Below are positions 32,995 through 43,080 of a stretch of DNA of 64,000 nucleotides, piece by piece. The DNA lies in NCBI RefSeq assembly GCF_003932755.1, contig NZ_CP024202.1:4092001-4156000 (forward strand), written 5' to 3'. Within the stretch, counting starts at the first letter, position 1. Every line of letters begins with the position of its first letter. The stretch is from Methylomicrobium sp. wino1. Lineage in GTDB: Bacteria > Pseudomonadota > Gammaproteobacteria > Methylococcales > Methylomonadaceae. Under the pieces are notes generated by a model. It saw only the letters and a program-made list of their open reading frames with translations, was not told the DNA's origin and did no database searches. The position numbers and the translations under genes are program-made.

Positions 32995-35900
32995 ATGAAC
33001 GGCCAACAAAAAATCTTTCGAGTACGGCGCAATTACAACCGGTGGGTCGCCAACCAAACGCTCGAAGATTATGCGCTCCGCTTTACCGCTAAAAAATCCA
33101 GGAAATGGTCCGAATGGCAAGTATCGTTGACTGCACTGGGGGGAATCTCGTTTCTGGCGCTCGAAGCGATCGGCGGCACCTTGACCTTGACCTACGGATT
33201 CGTCAATGCGGTATCGGCCGTTTTAACCGTCGGTGCGATCATTTTTTTAACCGGTTTACCGATCAGCTATCACGCCGCCAAACTGGGCACGGACATCGAT
33301 CTTCTAACCCGCGGAGCGGGATTCGGCTATATCGGATCCACGGTCACTTCTTTGATTTATGCGTCGTTCACTTTTATTTTTTTTGCACTGGAAGCCACCA
33401 TACTCTCAATGGCGCTGGAGCTCACACTAAACATCCCATTATCTATCGGTTATCTTATTAGTTCTCTGGTCGTGATCCCCCTAGTCACGCATGGCATTAC
33501 GCTAATCAGCCGGTTTCAAGTATGGACTCACCCGCTTTGGATCGCGCTGCAAATCATTCCTCTGTTCTGCATAGCTCTTAAATCCGATGATGCAGTGGCA
33601 CTTTGGACGGGTTATACGCCAAAAACGGCGACAGAAGGCTTTGATATTGCGGCTTTCGGCGCTGCATCCGTCGTTGCGTTTTCTTTGATTGCTCAAGTCG
33701 GTGAACAAGTCGACTTTCTCAGATTTCTGCCCGAAAAGAGCAACCGAAACAAGTTTACTTGGTGGGCCGCTTTGATTTCCGGCGGCCCCGGCTGGATTTT
33801 CCCCGGAATCGCTAAGATCCTCATCGGCTCGTTTCTTGCCGTTTTGGCCATTGAGCACGGCATCGGTTTCGAGCACGCATCGGACCCGAATCACATGTAT
33901 CTGACCGCATTCGGCTATTTGACCTCATCCCCGGAACTGCCGCTGTTATTGACCGGCATCTTTGTCATATTCTCGCAACTCAAGATCAATGTGACGAATG
34001 CCTATGCCGGCTCCATCGCATGGTCTAATTTTTTTTCCAGAACGACTCAAAATCATCCCGGACGCGTGGTTTGGTTGGTTTTCAATGTCGTCATCGCACT
34101 GATGTTGATGGAACTGGGAATTTATCATGCACTTAAAGAAATCCTTGGATTGTTTGCAATCATCGCAATTGCTTGGGTCGGTTCATTGGTAGCCGATTTG
34201 ACTATCAATCTTCCTCTTTGCCTAAGACCCCGAAAAATGGAATTCAAAAGGGCTCATTTATACGATATCAATCCGGTCGGTATCGGTTCTATGCTGACCG
34301 CCTCATTGATTGGCTTGATCGCTTATAGCGGCTTGCTTGGTATTAACCTTCAGGCCATGTCGCCTTATCTCACATTAGCCGTTACTTTTTTTTGTACGCC
34401 CGTGATTGCTTGGTTGACGAATGGACGTTATTACATCGCCAGGACCCCGGAGAATGCCGGCAAAAATCCCGACCAGGTTTGTTGTATTTGCGAACATCAC
34501 TTCGAGCCCGAAGATATGTCGCTCTGTCCGGCCTATGCCGGAGCAATCTGCTCGCTATGCTGCTCACTCGACAGCCGGTGTCACGATATGTGTAAAACCA
34601 ATGCCGGCATGGCGGATCAAATTTCCTCGGCATTGAACAAAATCATGCCGGACGCTTGGAGCGGAATTGTCACGGCAAGGCTAGGAAACTTTTTCGGCTT
34701 GTTTGTACTTACCGGCATTTTGATGTCCTCCTTGCTTGCGCTGATTTATTTCCAGATCACGTCGGACGAAACTATCGATAAAGCTCTAATCACCGATGCC
34801 CTAATCAATATTTTCTTCATTTTACTGATTATTTCAGGCGTCGTATCGTGGATGTTCTCACTGCTTCATGAAAGCAGAAAACTGGCGCTGGAAGAATCCC
34901 GCAATCAAACCGATCTGTTGATTGCTGAAATCGAAGCCCATCAAATGACCGATCTTAAGCTGCAACAAGCGAAAGAGGTAGCGGAAGCCGCGAATCAAGC
35001 AAAGAGCCGTTACCTGACCGGTATTAGCCACGAATTGAGGTCGCCGCTCAATGCGATACTCGGCTATGCTCAACTACTGGAGAAAGATAAAGCCATTCCC
35101 GGCAACCGGAGAGACGCTTTGTCGGTCATTCGGCGCAGCAGCGAACATTTGGCGGACATTATCGAAGGCCTATTGGATATTTCCAGAATAGAAGCCGGCC
35201 GGCTACAAATCTCCAAGAACGATGTCGACTTTATCGCGATGCTCGATCAAATCGTGAATATGTTTAAGGTTCAGTCTACAGCCAAAGGTATTCAATTCGT
35301 GCACGAACAGTTGACACCTTTACCGAAAACCATTCGAACCGATGAAAAACGGTTACGCCAAATATTGATCAATTTGATTTCGAACGCCGTTAAATATACG
35401 CATCAGGGCGAAGTATATTTTTCGGTATCCTATCGCAACCAAGTCGCCGTCTTTTCGATCAAGGACACCGGTGAAGGCATCGAACCGGAAAATATTGAAA
35501 AAATCTTTCAACCTTTCGAAAGAATTCGAAAAGCCGGAGCGCCTTACATTTCCGGCACAGGCCTTGGCCTGACGATTACGCGCTTCTTGACCGATATCAT
35601 GGGGGGCGAGATCATCGTAAACAGTAGTCTCAATCAAGGCAGTCTTTTCAAAGTTTCTTTAATGCTTTCCAGTGTCAACGCCATTAAGGCACCGCACAAT
35701 CTACCTGCCGCCATACCCTGCGGCTATCAAGGTATCGAGCAGACGATTTTCATCGTTGACGACGATCCCAGTCATCGCGGCTTGTTGATTGACATGCTAT
35801 CTCCTTTGGGATTCAACGTGTTTCAAGCCCAAGACGGGTTAACTTGCCTGGATATGTTGCAATATTGCAAAAAAAAGCCCCAACTTTTTTTATTGGATAT

Positions 35901-36417
35901 AGCCATGCCCGGCATGAGCGGTTGGGAATTGGCCGGTCGCATTCGAAGCCAAATTCCGTCGGCAACCATAATCATGGTTTCCGCTAATGCCCATCAACCG
36001 AATTCGATATTCGCAGAACATTTGCCCTACGAAGCCTATCTCGTCAAACCGATAAAATTGACCAATATGATGGATCTGATCCAAAAATATTTGTCGATTC
36101 GTTGGGTCTACAGCACCGGCGACTCTTTCTCCGATGAAGGGAAAATACCCCCTCCCTTAGCGAGTGAAAGTGCTCCACCTAGGAAGATCGAAAGTGATTC
36201 AGAAATAACATTGCTACCCTACCGAATGCTCGATCGATCGGATCGAGAAACCATGATCCAGTTAGCTAAAATCGGCTATATGAACGAATTACTCAGTTTC
36301 TTGAAAGGCTTAGAAGGAGATCGAAAACTAAAAAAGCAACACGCTGATCGCCTTACAAACCTCGCCAAAAACTACCGATTCGATGAACTCATTACTTGCC
36401 TTGAAGAAATGCTATGA
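32995..36417 (+). CDS. NCS1-permease fused to a hybrid histidine kinase (copy 1)
   Basis: 1140 residues. About 20-480: a 12-helix NCS1 (nucleobase/allantoin/hydantoin) transporter with the N-terminal VRRNYNRWVANQTLEDYALRF-type helix, here seen as NYNRWVANQTLEDYALRF, and LLTRGAGFGYIGSTVTSLIY. About 496-540: eight cysteines (C-x2-C-x11-C-x7-C-x2-CC-x5-C-x3-C), probably a zinc site. Two further TM helices, then a coiled coil, HisKA with His679 (ISHELRSP), HATPase (NLISNAVKYT, DTGEGIEP, GTGLGLTI), and a receiver with Asp968. Overlaps the response-regulator gene by 4 bases. Probably senses or transports a nitrogen compound. Divergent from the amide operon. Confidence 0.9.
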   Translation: MNGQQKIFRVRRNYNRWVANQTLEDYALRFTAKKSRKWSEWQVSLTALGGISFLALEAIGGTLTLTYGFVNAVSAVLTVGAIIFLTGLPISYHAAKLGTDIDLLTRGAGFGYIGSTVTSLIYASFTFIFFALEATILSMALELTLNIPLSIGYLISSLVVIPLVTHGITLISRFQVWTHPLWIALQIIPLFCIALKSDDAVALWTGYTPKTATEGFDIAAFGAASVVAFSLIAQVGEQVDFLRFLPEKSNRNKFTWWAALISGGPGWIFPGIAKILIGSFLAVLAIEHGIGFEHASDPNHMYLTAFGYLTSSPELPLLLTGIFVIFSQLKINVTNAYAGSIAWSNFFSRTTQNHPGRVVWLVFNVVIALMLMELGIYHALKEILGLFAIIAIAWVGSLVADLTINLPLCLRPRKMEFKRAHLYDINPVGIGSMLTASLIGLIAYSGLLGINLQAMSPYLTLAVTFFCTPVIAWLTNGRYYIARTPENAGKNPDQVCCICEHHFEPEDMSLCPAYAGAICSLCCSLDSRCHDMCKTNAGMADQISSALNKIMPDAWSGIVTARLGNFFGLFVLTGILMSSLLALIYFQITSDETIDKALITDALINIFFILLIISGVVSWMFSLLHESRKLALEESRNQTDLLIAEIEAHQMTDLKLQQAKEVAEAANQAKSRYLTGISHELRSPLNAILGYAQLLEKDKAIPGNRRDALSVIRRSSEHLADIIEGLLDISRIEAGRLQISKNDVDFIAMLDQIVNMFKVQSTAKGIQFVHEQLTPLPKTIRTDEKRLRQILINLISNAVKYTHQGEVYFSVSYRNQVAVFSIKDTGEGIEPENIEKIFQPFERIRKAGAPYISGTGLGLTITRFLTDIMGGEIIVNSSLNQGSLFKVSLMLSSVNAIKAPHNLPAAIPCGYQGIEQTIFIVDDDPSHRGLLIDMLSPLGFNVFQAQDGLTCLDMLQYCKKKPQLFLLDIAMPGMSGWELAGRIRSQIPSATIIMVSANAHQPNSIFAEHLPYEAYLVKPIKLTNMMDLIQKYLSIRWVYSTGDSFSDEGKIPPPLASESAPPRKIESDSEITLLPYRMLDRSDRETMIQLAKIGYMNELLSFLKGLEGDRKLKKQHADRLTNLAKNYRFDELITCLEEML

Positions 36418-37331
36418 ATCCGACATGTCCGTTAGAATTGAAAAAAGATGTCGTGCTGGTCGTCGACGATTCGCCTGACACGCTGAGCATGCTGAACGAC
36501 ACATTGGATAGAGCGGGATTTGCCGTCTTAGTTGCACTGGAAGGTTCGCAAGCACTAACAATCCTAAATAATATCAATCCCGATATTATCTTGTTGGACG
36601 CACTCATGCCCAACATGGACGGCTTCGAGACCTGCAAAAAACTTAAACAACATCGCAATTCGGCCGATATTCCCGTCGTTTTCATGACCGGTTTGTCGGA
36701 CTCTGAAAGTATCGTCAAAGGATTGGAAGCCGGCGGAGTCGACTACGTCACGAAACCGGTAAAAGGTGAGGAGCTCATCGCAAGAATGCGGGTTCACTTG
36801 GCAAATGCCAGATTAACAAAAAGCGCCCGCGCCGCATTGGATTCAGCAGGACAATATTTATTTTCGATCGATTCTAACGGCCGCTTGCTTTGGGCCACTC
36901 CACAAGCCGTTCAATTATTCTCGGACTCCGGTTTGAACACCGAACAGCTCGATGAATCGTTGATAAAACCGCTCAGACTCATGCTATCGCCTCAATACAA
37001 CAGAGAAAAAGGGCAAACGATAAACCTGGAAACAAAATCACTTGAAATGAAATATATCGGTCAAACCGGTAATAAAGAACATCTGATACGAATCGTTGAT
37101 TCGGAACGCGCAACTGAAGAGGAAATATTACGAGCCAACCTTTTTTTAACAGAGCGCGAATCCGAAGTTCTGCTTTGGATAGCAAAAGGTAAAACCAACC
37201 GCGAGATTGGATCAATCCTCGAAATGAGCCCTCGCACCGTCAACAAGCATCTAGAGCAAGTGTTTAAAAAAATGAACGTGGAAAACCGCACCAGCGCCGC
37301 AGTGATGGCATTGAAATATCTGAAATCGTGA
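36414..37331 (+). CDS. LuxR-type response regulator (copy 1)
   Basis: 305 residues. Receiver domain ~10-125 with Asp62 (IILLDALMPNMDG) and the late Thr/Lys (VFMTGLSD, YVTKPVKG). A PAS-like middle (~140-225, SIDSNGRLLWATPQAVQLF) and a LuxR helix-turn-helix at ~243-300 (LTERESEVLLWIAKGKTNREIG, split at GKTNREIGSILEMSPRTVNKHL). It is translated with the kinase through an ATGA overlap. A paralogue lies at 49852-50802. Likely acts on the divergent urea/amide operon. Confidence 0.93.
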   Translation: MNPTCPLELKKDVVLVVDDSPDTLSMLNDTLDRAGFAVLVALEGSQALTILNNINPDIILLDALMPNMDGFETCKKLKQHRNSADIPVVFMTGLSDSESIVKGLEAGGVDYVTKPVKGEELIARMRVHLANARLTKSARAALDSAGQYLFSIDSNGRLLWATPQAVQLFSDSGLNTEQLDESLIKPLRLMLSPQYNREKGQTINLETKSLEMKYIGQTGNKEHLIRIVDSERATEEEILRANLFLTERESEVLLWIAKGKTNREIGSILEMSPRTVNKHLEQVFKKMNVENRTSAAVMALKYLKS

Positions 37332-37682
37332 TACCGGTGTGAAGAATTTAAGTATTTAGGATACGGGTAAAAATAACTTCCCTAAATAGTACTCACGCCT
37401 TGCGCACATCCCAAACAAGTTTATTTATCGTTCCCATGCGTCCCGGGATACGTTCCCACGCAGCGCGTAGGAACGGTGAATAATCGGGAGGTTATTTGTT
37501 ACGAAACCCTTACTCCCTTTTGATTGAATAACCGTCTAAGAATTAAACGTGGCATCCCCTTTTGGAAAAAGGAGATCAAGGGGGATTTATTTAAAAAATC
37601 CGAACCCATTTTGGAGAAGAACTTCAACAACTCTGACCCTTGATTTTCTTCATATTGTTAAAGTTTACTACGTTCCCCCCTG
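37332..37682. other. Spacer with REP-like and shared 40-bp repeat
   Basis: No gene. Holds a degraded REP palindrome near 37430-37470 (CGTTCCCATGCG ... CGTTCCCACGCAGCGCG) and a stretch (37516-37552, TACTCCCTTTTGATTGAA then ACCGTCTAAGAAT) repeated at 62490-62527. An ATCAAGGGGGATTT block follows at 37587. Confidence 0.55.
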
Positions 37683-38615
37683 TTAACTGTTTATTTTCAA
37701 ATTTTTAATGATTTCTTCCAACGGAACCAAGTTTAGTTTGATTCTGAATAGAATCTCCCTATTTTCCAGCACCCCGTAACATTCGTAAGAACGCAACAAG
37801 ATTCTAGTGTTATTGAGGGTATTGTTCTTGGACTCCGGCAGTTGTTTGACCAATATGTAAATTTTATCGTTGTTTTTCAGTTGCCCGACCCAATGACGGT
37901 CGATCGATAATTCATGCGAGGTATAGACCATTGGATTAGCCTTGAAATCATGATTCTCAAGTTGGGCCTTTTCCAGTAAGACTCCGGAAGTTAAGCTGCA
38001 AGGAAATATTTCAGGATAATGAGCAACTTCGGCTAGTTCGTCAAAATAATCGGATTGCTCGGCCAGAGAGCCCGACAGAAAATTTTTGACATTGCCATTA
38101 TGCAGCCATTTTCGCATTAAAAAGTAATCGCTGCCTGGCACCAGGGTTTTATCGGCAACCGTATGCAGATCCGGCAAGCCGTCTAAATCAGTATTCGCTA
38201 GAAACAGCGGAGCTTGGGTTTCCTTTTTATAGCCGAGCAAAATCGTTTTGCCTTGCGACTTGATAACGACGCGGTTAGTCAACGTCAAATCGGGAATCGT
38301 GTTGATCAAGGTTTTTTTAATTTCCAGCGAAAATTCCTGACTCGGACGTAAGGCATTGACGAAAATAATCTGGTAATTACTAAATCGCAATTGCTTATCA
38401 ACTATGATCTGCTCCTCATGCTGTGCCTCGCGGTACAATCGCATTTGGTATTCGATCAGCGTATTCAATTGAAAACCCAGCACGATGGGGCCTTTGAACG
38501 GATTATGGGTAATCTGCAACCATTTGTGTTTGTCGTGAAACAGGTTGAAGTCGTCGGAAGCATTTCGTGCAACTTCAATATGAATTTGTTCAAACGTAAA
38601 TGATTGCTCTTTCAT
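37683..38615 (-). CDS. Hotdog-fold (MaoC/acyl dehydratase-like) protein
   Basis: 310 residues. The N-terminal half has the hydratase-type layout: VARNASDDFNLFHDKHKW, then NPFKGPIVLGFQLNTLIEY, recalling the D-x4-H-x-D and G-x-I-A-x-G-x4-S pattern of MaoC hydratases, but with the motif residues partly changed. The second half (HELSIDRHWVGQLKNNDKIYILVKQLPESKN) looks like a second hotdog repeat. The substrate is unknown and activity uncertain. No operon partner: both sides are long spacers. Confidence 0.55.
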   Translation of the reverse strand: MKEQSFTFEQIHIEVARNASDDFNLFHDKHKWLQITHNPFKGPIVLGFQLNTLIEYQMRLYREAQHEEQIIVDKQLRFSNYQIIFVNALRPSQEFSLEIKKTLINTIPDLTLTNRVVIKSQGKTILLGYKKETQAPLFLANTDLDGLPDLHTVADKTLVPGSDYFLMRKWLHNGNVKNFLSGSLAEQSDYFDELAEVAHYPEIFPCSLTSGVLLEKAQLENHDFKANPMVYTSHELSIDRHWVGQLKNNDKIYILVKQLPESKNNTLNNTRILLRSYECYGVLENREILFRIKLNLVPLEEIIKNLKINS

Positions 38616-39053
38616 GCTTAATTGGCCGCGATAATTCGAAAACGACCATTTTAATTGCGGATTGAGATTAGTCGGAAAGTTTTTTCACTTGAACGTAATC
38701 ATGGCTTCGGTCGGATATCGATTGTAATGCCCGATACCATTTAGGCTTGATTAAGCGGGGCGTCTACATCCTACGTTCGACAGCCTCCATTGTTGACTTG
38801 AGGCATGCAATAAAACGAGGTACTGTTTTGTTCTTTGCTGAACGAGTCATAAGGGAGAATGAAAAAAGGGGCAGGGTTACTATTCTTATCAGCTACCATT
38901 AACCGAAATAAGTAACCCGACTCCTTTTTCGCCTTAGGGCACTAGCATTGCACAATATGACCGGTTTTTCGTGAAGGTTGCCACGACTCTTTGATAAGTT
39001 ACAGTAGTCAGGCTCTAATTAAGATTTGGTTATAAATAGCTTCCCTATTTTTG
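38616..39053. other. Spacer without a recognised gene
   Basis: Contains an inverted pair (GGCAGGGTTACT at 38872 and AGTAACCCGACTCC at 38910) and no coding frame of note. Family D repeat copy 2 begins at its right end. Confidence 0.5.
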
Positions 39054-39227
39054 GAGGGTTCGGTTGCTCGATTGGCAGGTGTCGGCGGCGGGAAAAGCCG
39101 CCGTCAAGCCTACAAGGACGTATTCACCCAGCACCTAAATTCCATAGTCCATTGGCTATGGTTAACTACCGTGGATAATTTAGGTGCTGGGTTCACGGCG
39201 TCCTGCCAGGTTAGTTACCGAACCCTC
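39054..39227. repeat. Dispersed inverted repeat, family D (copy 2)
   Basis: Ends GAGGGTTCGGTTGCTCGATTG and CAGGTTAGTTACCGAACCCTC are inverted copies. A nested perfect palindrome (CCCAGCACCTAAAT ... ATTTAGGTGCTGGG, 39128-39191) interrupts the family core. Contains CCTACAAGGACGTATTCACC as in other copies. Confidence 0.75.
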
Positions 39228-39293
39228 GACAAAGCTCATAACTCTAGGAAGTTATTTTTTGCGAAATCCTTAATAGCAATTCGAGCTTAAAAA

Positions 39294-40214
39294 CTAAATT
39301 GATTTCTCAGGTTTGACTGTTTGCTGTTTAAGTATTGACAAAGCAAATTCATAGGCCTCGGGAAAATCTATTAGCGCTGCTGTACTCGACTTTTGTATCT
39401 GTTCGTATAGGCCAAACTGGGTTTTATATTTCAAATTTCCGATGGCCATGGGACCTATGCTCAAAAAGTTAGCGCCGGATACTTCCACGACAACCCCAAG
39501 GTCATTCAGCCCGATGCCGGCAACACCACTAGGAGGAACCGCATTGGTATCGGCGGCAAGAATCAAATTTTCAGCGTGCGACAACGAACTCTCTAAGATA
39601 CGCACCCCAGCTCTTGCAGCGCAAATTAATATTTCGGCTTCCCGAACCACACTATCTTTTTCGTCAATAGTCTGTGCGGACACCCATTCGACTACGGTTT
39701 TATAACGCTCACAAAAGCGTCGGGCTGATCTCTCATCATCATCGGCGACAAGTTGACACAGTTTTACACTCGCACCCTGCTGAGTAGCTAATATAGCTGT
39801 GCAAAGGCCAACAGGCCCAGTACCAAAAATTGCAACTTTCCGCCCTACTAAGCCCTTGCTTGTCTTTTCATTAAGAACCTGTTCAATTAAGGCGACAATA
39901 CTTGCTGAAGTAGTATAAGCGCCATTCGGATCTGCAAACACGCCGACCTTGAAAGATCCGATCATCGCATTTTTGGCGTTCTGGAACATGTCGGTCGCCA
40001 TATGGACGTCACGTCCGCCAATGAAAATACCCGTATCGTTAAAGCGATTGGGCGGGCGACAAAATATTGCATCTTGAACCATTGCCGATACTTGTTTCGG
40101 CTCAAGCTTAGTGAATGGTACCACCATATCAAAACCCGCATCAGCGGCAATGGTGACATCGAATGGACTAATGTTTTCGCTTGGCGTTAAAAAGTACAGA
40201 ATTTTTTTTGTCAT
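39294..40214 (-). CDS. mtdB: NAD(P)-dependent methylene-tetrahydromethanopterin dehydrogenase
   Basis: 306 residues matching MtdB/MtdA: an N-terminal substrate domain with NISPFDVTIAADAGFDMVVPFT, CRPPNRFNDTGIFIGGRD and GSFKVGVFADPNGAYTTSAS, and a Rossmann part with KVAIFGTGPVGLCTAILATQQGASV. The last residues of the nucleotide loop favour MtdB-like enzymes but do not decide NAD versus NADP. It oxidises methylene-H4MPT to methenyl-H4MPT in formaldehyde oxidation. This is a strong marker of a methylotroph. It stands alone between long spacers. Confidence 0.93.
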   Translation of the reverse strand: MTKKILYFLTPSENISPFDVTIAADAGFDMVVPFTKLEPKQVSAMVQDAIFCRPPNRFNDTGIFIGGRDVHMATDMFQNAKNAMIGSFKVGVFADPNGAYTTSASIVALIEQVLNEKTSKGLVGRKVAIFGTGPVGLCTAILATQQGASVKLCQLVADDDERSARRFCERYKTVVEWVSAQTIDEKDSVVREAEILICAARAGVRILESSLSHAENLILAADTNAVPPSGVAGIGLNDLGVVVEVSGANFLSIGPMAIGNLKYKTQFGLYEQIQKSSTAALIDFPEAYEFALSILKQQTVKPEKSI

Positions 40215-40800
40215 GATTTATTAATCCGAGTTTATTCTTTGAGGTGGCTTTAAATATAGTAGATATCAAAATGAAAGCTAAATATCTGGTTGAATTGTGC
40301 CATTTTGAACCCTACAAAACCTTGCCGTTCTCGGTGGATAGACAAAATCACTTGCTGTTCGACATTTATATTATGAGCCGAAAGTCAAACAGGCGTTTGC
40401 CATTGCGCAGCATAACCTCGAAGTCTTGCTCCTGAAGGCATACCCCTCTTCATCGCTAACCGTTGCGGCATACCGGTCCTTATCACTCGCGACGCGGCCA
40501 TCCGAACGCCTCTTGTTACATTGGTCGCCCGAACTCGGGAGAGCTTCCCGCTTACGCGGCTCTCTCACAGCTGGCAGCATTGCCATGTTACCCACGCCTT
40601 ACATTTAACATCCACGCTTGAACTTAGCCCAGATCGAATTATTCCACCACCAGAAACAACCCGAACTCTTTTTCCAAGGCATTGTAGTGATAGGTCAACG
40701 TTAATCAAACTTAAACAATTTGCATCTATACGCATGACTAAAAATCTTTGATGCAAGATCTCGAAGACACAAACCCCGTATTTTCTGCGCTGCATACGGG
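40215..40800. other. 586-bp spacer, no supported gene
   Basis: Several short frames exist but none is convincing. The part 40420-40615 is GC-rich and palindromic (GGGAGAGCTTCCCGCTTACGCGG) and looks like a decayed mobile or REP-like sequence. CGCCTTACATTTAACATCC at 40598 recalls the CCTTACATTTGACAT repeat at 25602. Confidence 0.45.
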
Positions 40801-43080
40801 CTACGGGCTGTTTCCGAAGCCTTTATTCAATAATAACGAAGCTTCCTCGGCAGGAATCGGTTTGCTGAAAAAATAACCCTGAATCGTGTCGCAGCGGAGA
40901 TTGCGTAAAAAATCGAATTGCTCGTTTGTTTCGACGCCTTCGGCGACGACTTCAAGCTTGAGTTGTTGAGCCATGACGGCGATGGCCGCAACAATTGCGG
41001 TATCGCTCGGATCGCTAACAATGTCGCCGATAAAGGACTTGTCGATTTTTAACGTATCGATCGGAAATCTTTTCAAGTAGCTGAGGGAAGAATAGCCGGT
41101 GCCGAAATCGTCGACGGAGAATCTAACTCCTAAGCTTTTCAGGCGGTTCATTATCGTCATCGTGATATCGACATGTTGCATCATGATGGATTCGGTAATT
41201 TCCAATTCCAGCATATCAGGCGGCAGGCCACTGCTGTCGAGGGCGGATTTTACCGTATCCACGAGTTGATAATGGTTATGTCGCTGAGGATCTTGGAATT
41301 GCCGGGCCGATAGGTTGACCGAGACTCGGATCGGCGTTCCGGCTTGTTCCCAGCGTTTCGCCTGAGCACAGGCTTCGTGCAAAACCCATTCGCCGATCGA
41401 AACGATCAAGCCGGTTTCTTCCGCCAACGGAATAAAATCGGCCGGCGACACCTGTCCGAACTCATCGTTATGCCAGCGCAGCAAAGCTTCCATGCCGATG
41501 ATTTTTCCGGATTCCGCCTGTACTTGCGCTTGATAATAAATATCAAGTTCATGCAAGTTCAATGCTTGCCGCAAGTGTTTTTCCAACTTTTGAGCCCGTC
41601 TTGCCGCGTAATTCATTTCATCGGTAAAAAACTGATAATTGTTTTTACCGACTCTTTTGGCATGATACATTGCGGCATCGGCGTTGGCCAATAGCGTTCC
41701 CATGTCATCGGCGTTATCGGGAAAAATACTGATGCCGATACTGGCTCCGATGAAAACCTCATGACCGTTGAGGTCGAAGGGACGTTCCAAGGCGGTTAAT
41801 ATTTTTTGCGATACCAGTGCGGCATCCCGGCTATTAACGATGCTTCGCAGTAAGACGATGAATTCGTCTCCGCCCTGCCGGGCTACCGTGTCGTCTTCGC
41901 GCAAGCAAGCTGAAATCGCACCGGCAGCCTGTTTGAGTAATAAATCGCCCACTTGATGACTGAGCGTGTCGTTGATCGCTTTGAAATTATCGAGATCGAT
42001 GAACAGGATTGCGAACCGAAGACTGTGCCGCCGGGCATGGGTCAACGCTTGCCGGCTTCTGTCTTCCAGCAGCGTTCTATTCGGTAAATCGGTGAGGGCG
42101 TCGAAATGCGCCATGTAGGTCAAGCTTTGACGAGCGCGGTTGATTTCTTCCATTTCTCGCGCATTGTCGAGCACCAAAGACAACGAATGTGCGAAACTTT
42201 TGGCCAGTATTTCGTCGTTCGGAGTGAAGGGCTCGCTATTTTCTTTATTGCACAAATAAATGCGCCCGTAAACGCGTCCCCCGTGCGAAACGGGCACGGC
42301 CAACAGGGATTTCATCGGCGGATGATGCGGAGGAAAGCCGGCGCTACGAGGGTCTTTGCTCATGTCGTCCAGGCGTAATGAGGTGTTTTCATGCACCACG
42401 ACGCCGAGTAACCCCCGACCTAGCGGTAACCGGCCGATTTTTTCGGCTGTTTCCGGACCGATGCCGGAATAGATGAAGTCTTTGAGAGTTCCGTTTTGCG
42501 CCAGAAGACCGATTGCGCCGTAACGTGCCCCCAGCAGTTTGCACAAGGCGTCGATGCCGGCTTGCAAGAGATCGGTTTCCAGCGAGGTATGCGCCAATAC
42601 GCCCAGCAGGGTACGGGAGGCTTGGTGCAAATTCGACAAGCGTTCCGACCAGGAAACGACCTGTTTGTGTTCGTCGTTGAGTAAACGATTGAGCCTTCGA
42701 GTTTCCAAAAGCAGCGATCGTTCGTGCCGCAACATGGCCTGCAGGACGCTCAAACGGGTCACCGCACCGATGAATGCTCCGGTCTCGCCGAGTACCGGCA
42801 GAGCATCGAGCCCTTCCCTCTCGAAAAGTTTCAATACCAGGCGGACGCCGGTATTCGGTATTATTGATACCAAGGGGCGATGTTCGACCAAGTCGGCGAA
42901 AATCCAGTCCGAATGCCGGTTGATATCGTCAGCGGTAGCCAAACCGCAAAACGCACCGGTTTCGACCGACTCGACGAACACCGCAAAGACGGTTCGGGCC
43001 GAGCGCGTTTCGGGACGATCTTCCTCTAAGACCCGAACCACATCGGACCACAAGCAATCGATAGCGGTAAGTTTCCTCAT
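40801..43080 (-). CDS. CBS-GAF-GGDEF-EAL c-di-GMP turnover protein
   Basis: 759 residues. About 10-130: two CBS motifs (FADLVEHRPLVSIIPNTGVRLVLKLF, then LPVLGETGAFIGAVTRLSVL). About 170-310: GAF domain. About 330-490: GGDEF domain with intact RQGGDEFIVLL and FIDLDNFKAINDTLSH. About 500-750: EAL domain with intact GMEALLRW, VSVNLSARQFQ and DDFGTGYSSLSYLKRFP. Both catalytic motifs look competent, so net activity is unknown. It starts by an ATGA overlap with the small gene upstream. CBS plus GAF suggest nucleotide or small-molecule sensing. Confidence 0.93.
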   Translation of the reverse strand: MRKLTAIDCLWSDVVRVLEEDRPETRSARTVFAVFVESVETGAFCGLATADDINRHSDWIFADLVEHRPLVSIIPNTGVRLVLKLFEREGLDALPVLGETGAFIGAVTRLSVLQAMLRHERSLLLETRRLNRLLNDEHKQVVSWSERLSNLHQASRTLLGVLAHTSLETDLLQAGIDALCKLLGARYGAIGLLAQNGTLKDFIYSGIGPETAEKIGRLPLGRGLLGVVVHENTSLRLDDMSKDPRSAGFPPHHPPMKSLLAVPVSHGGRVYGRIYLCNKENSEPFTPNDEILAKSFAHSLSLVLDNAREMEEINRARQSLTYMAHFDALTDLPNRTLLEDRSRQALTHARRHSLRFAILFIDLDNFKAINDTLSHQVGDLLLKQAAGAISACLREDDTVARQGGDEFIVLLRSIVNSRDAALVSQKILTALERPFDLNGHEVFIGASIGISIFPDNADDMGTLLANADAAMYHAKRVGKNNYQFFTDEMNYAARRAQKLEKHLRQALNLHELDIYYQAQVQAESGKIIGMEALLRWHNDEFGQVSPADFIPLAEETGLIVSIGEWVLHEACAQAKRWEQAGTPIRVSVNLSARQFQDPQRHNHYQLVDTVKSALDSSGLPPDMLELEITESIMMQHVDITMTIMNRLKSLGVRFSVDDFGTGYSSLSYLKRFPIDTLKIDKSFIGDIVSDPSDTAIVAAIAVMAQQLKLEVVAEGVETNEQFDFLRNLRCDTIQGYFFSKPIPAEEASLLLNKGFGNSP

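Noticed and set aside
40371-40620. Possible group II intron or IS fragment in the 40.2-40.8 kb spacer
   Set aside because: Palindromic GC-rich sequence is present, but no domain V, reverse transcriptase or transposase motif could be recognised.
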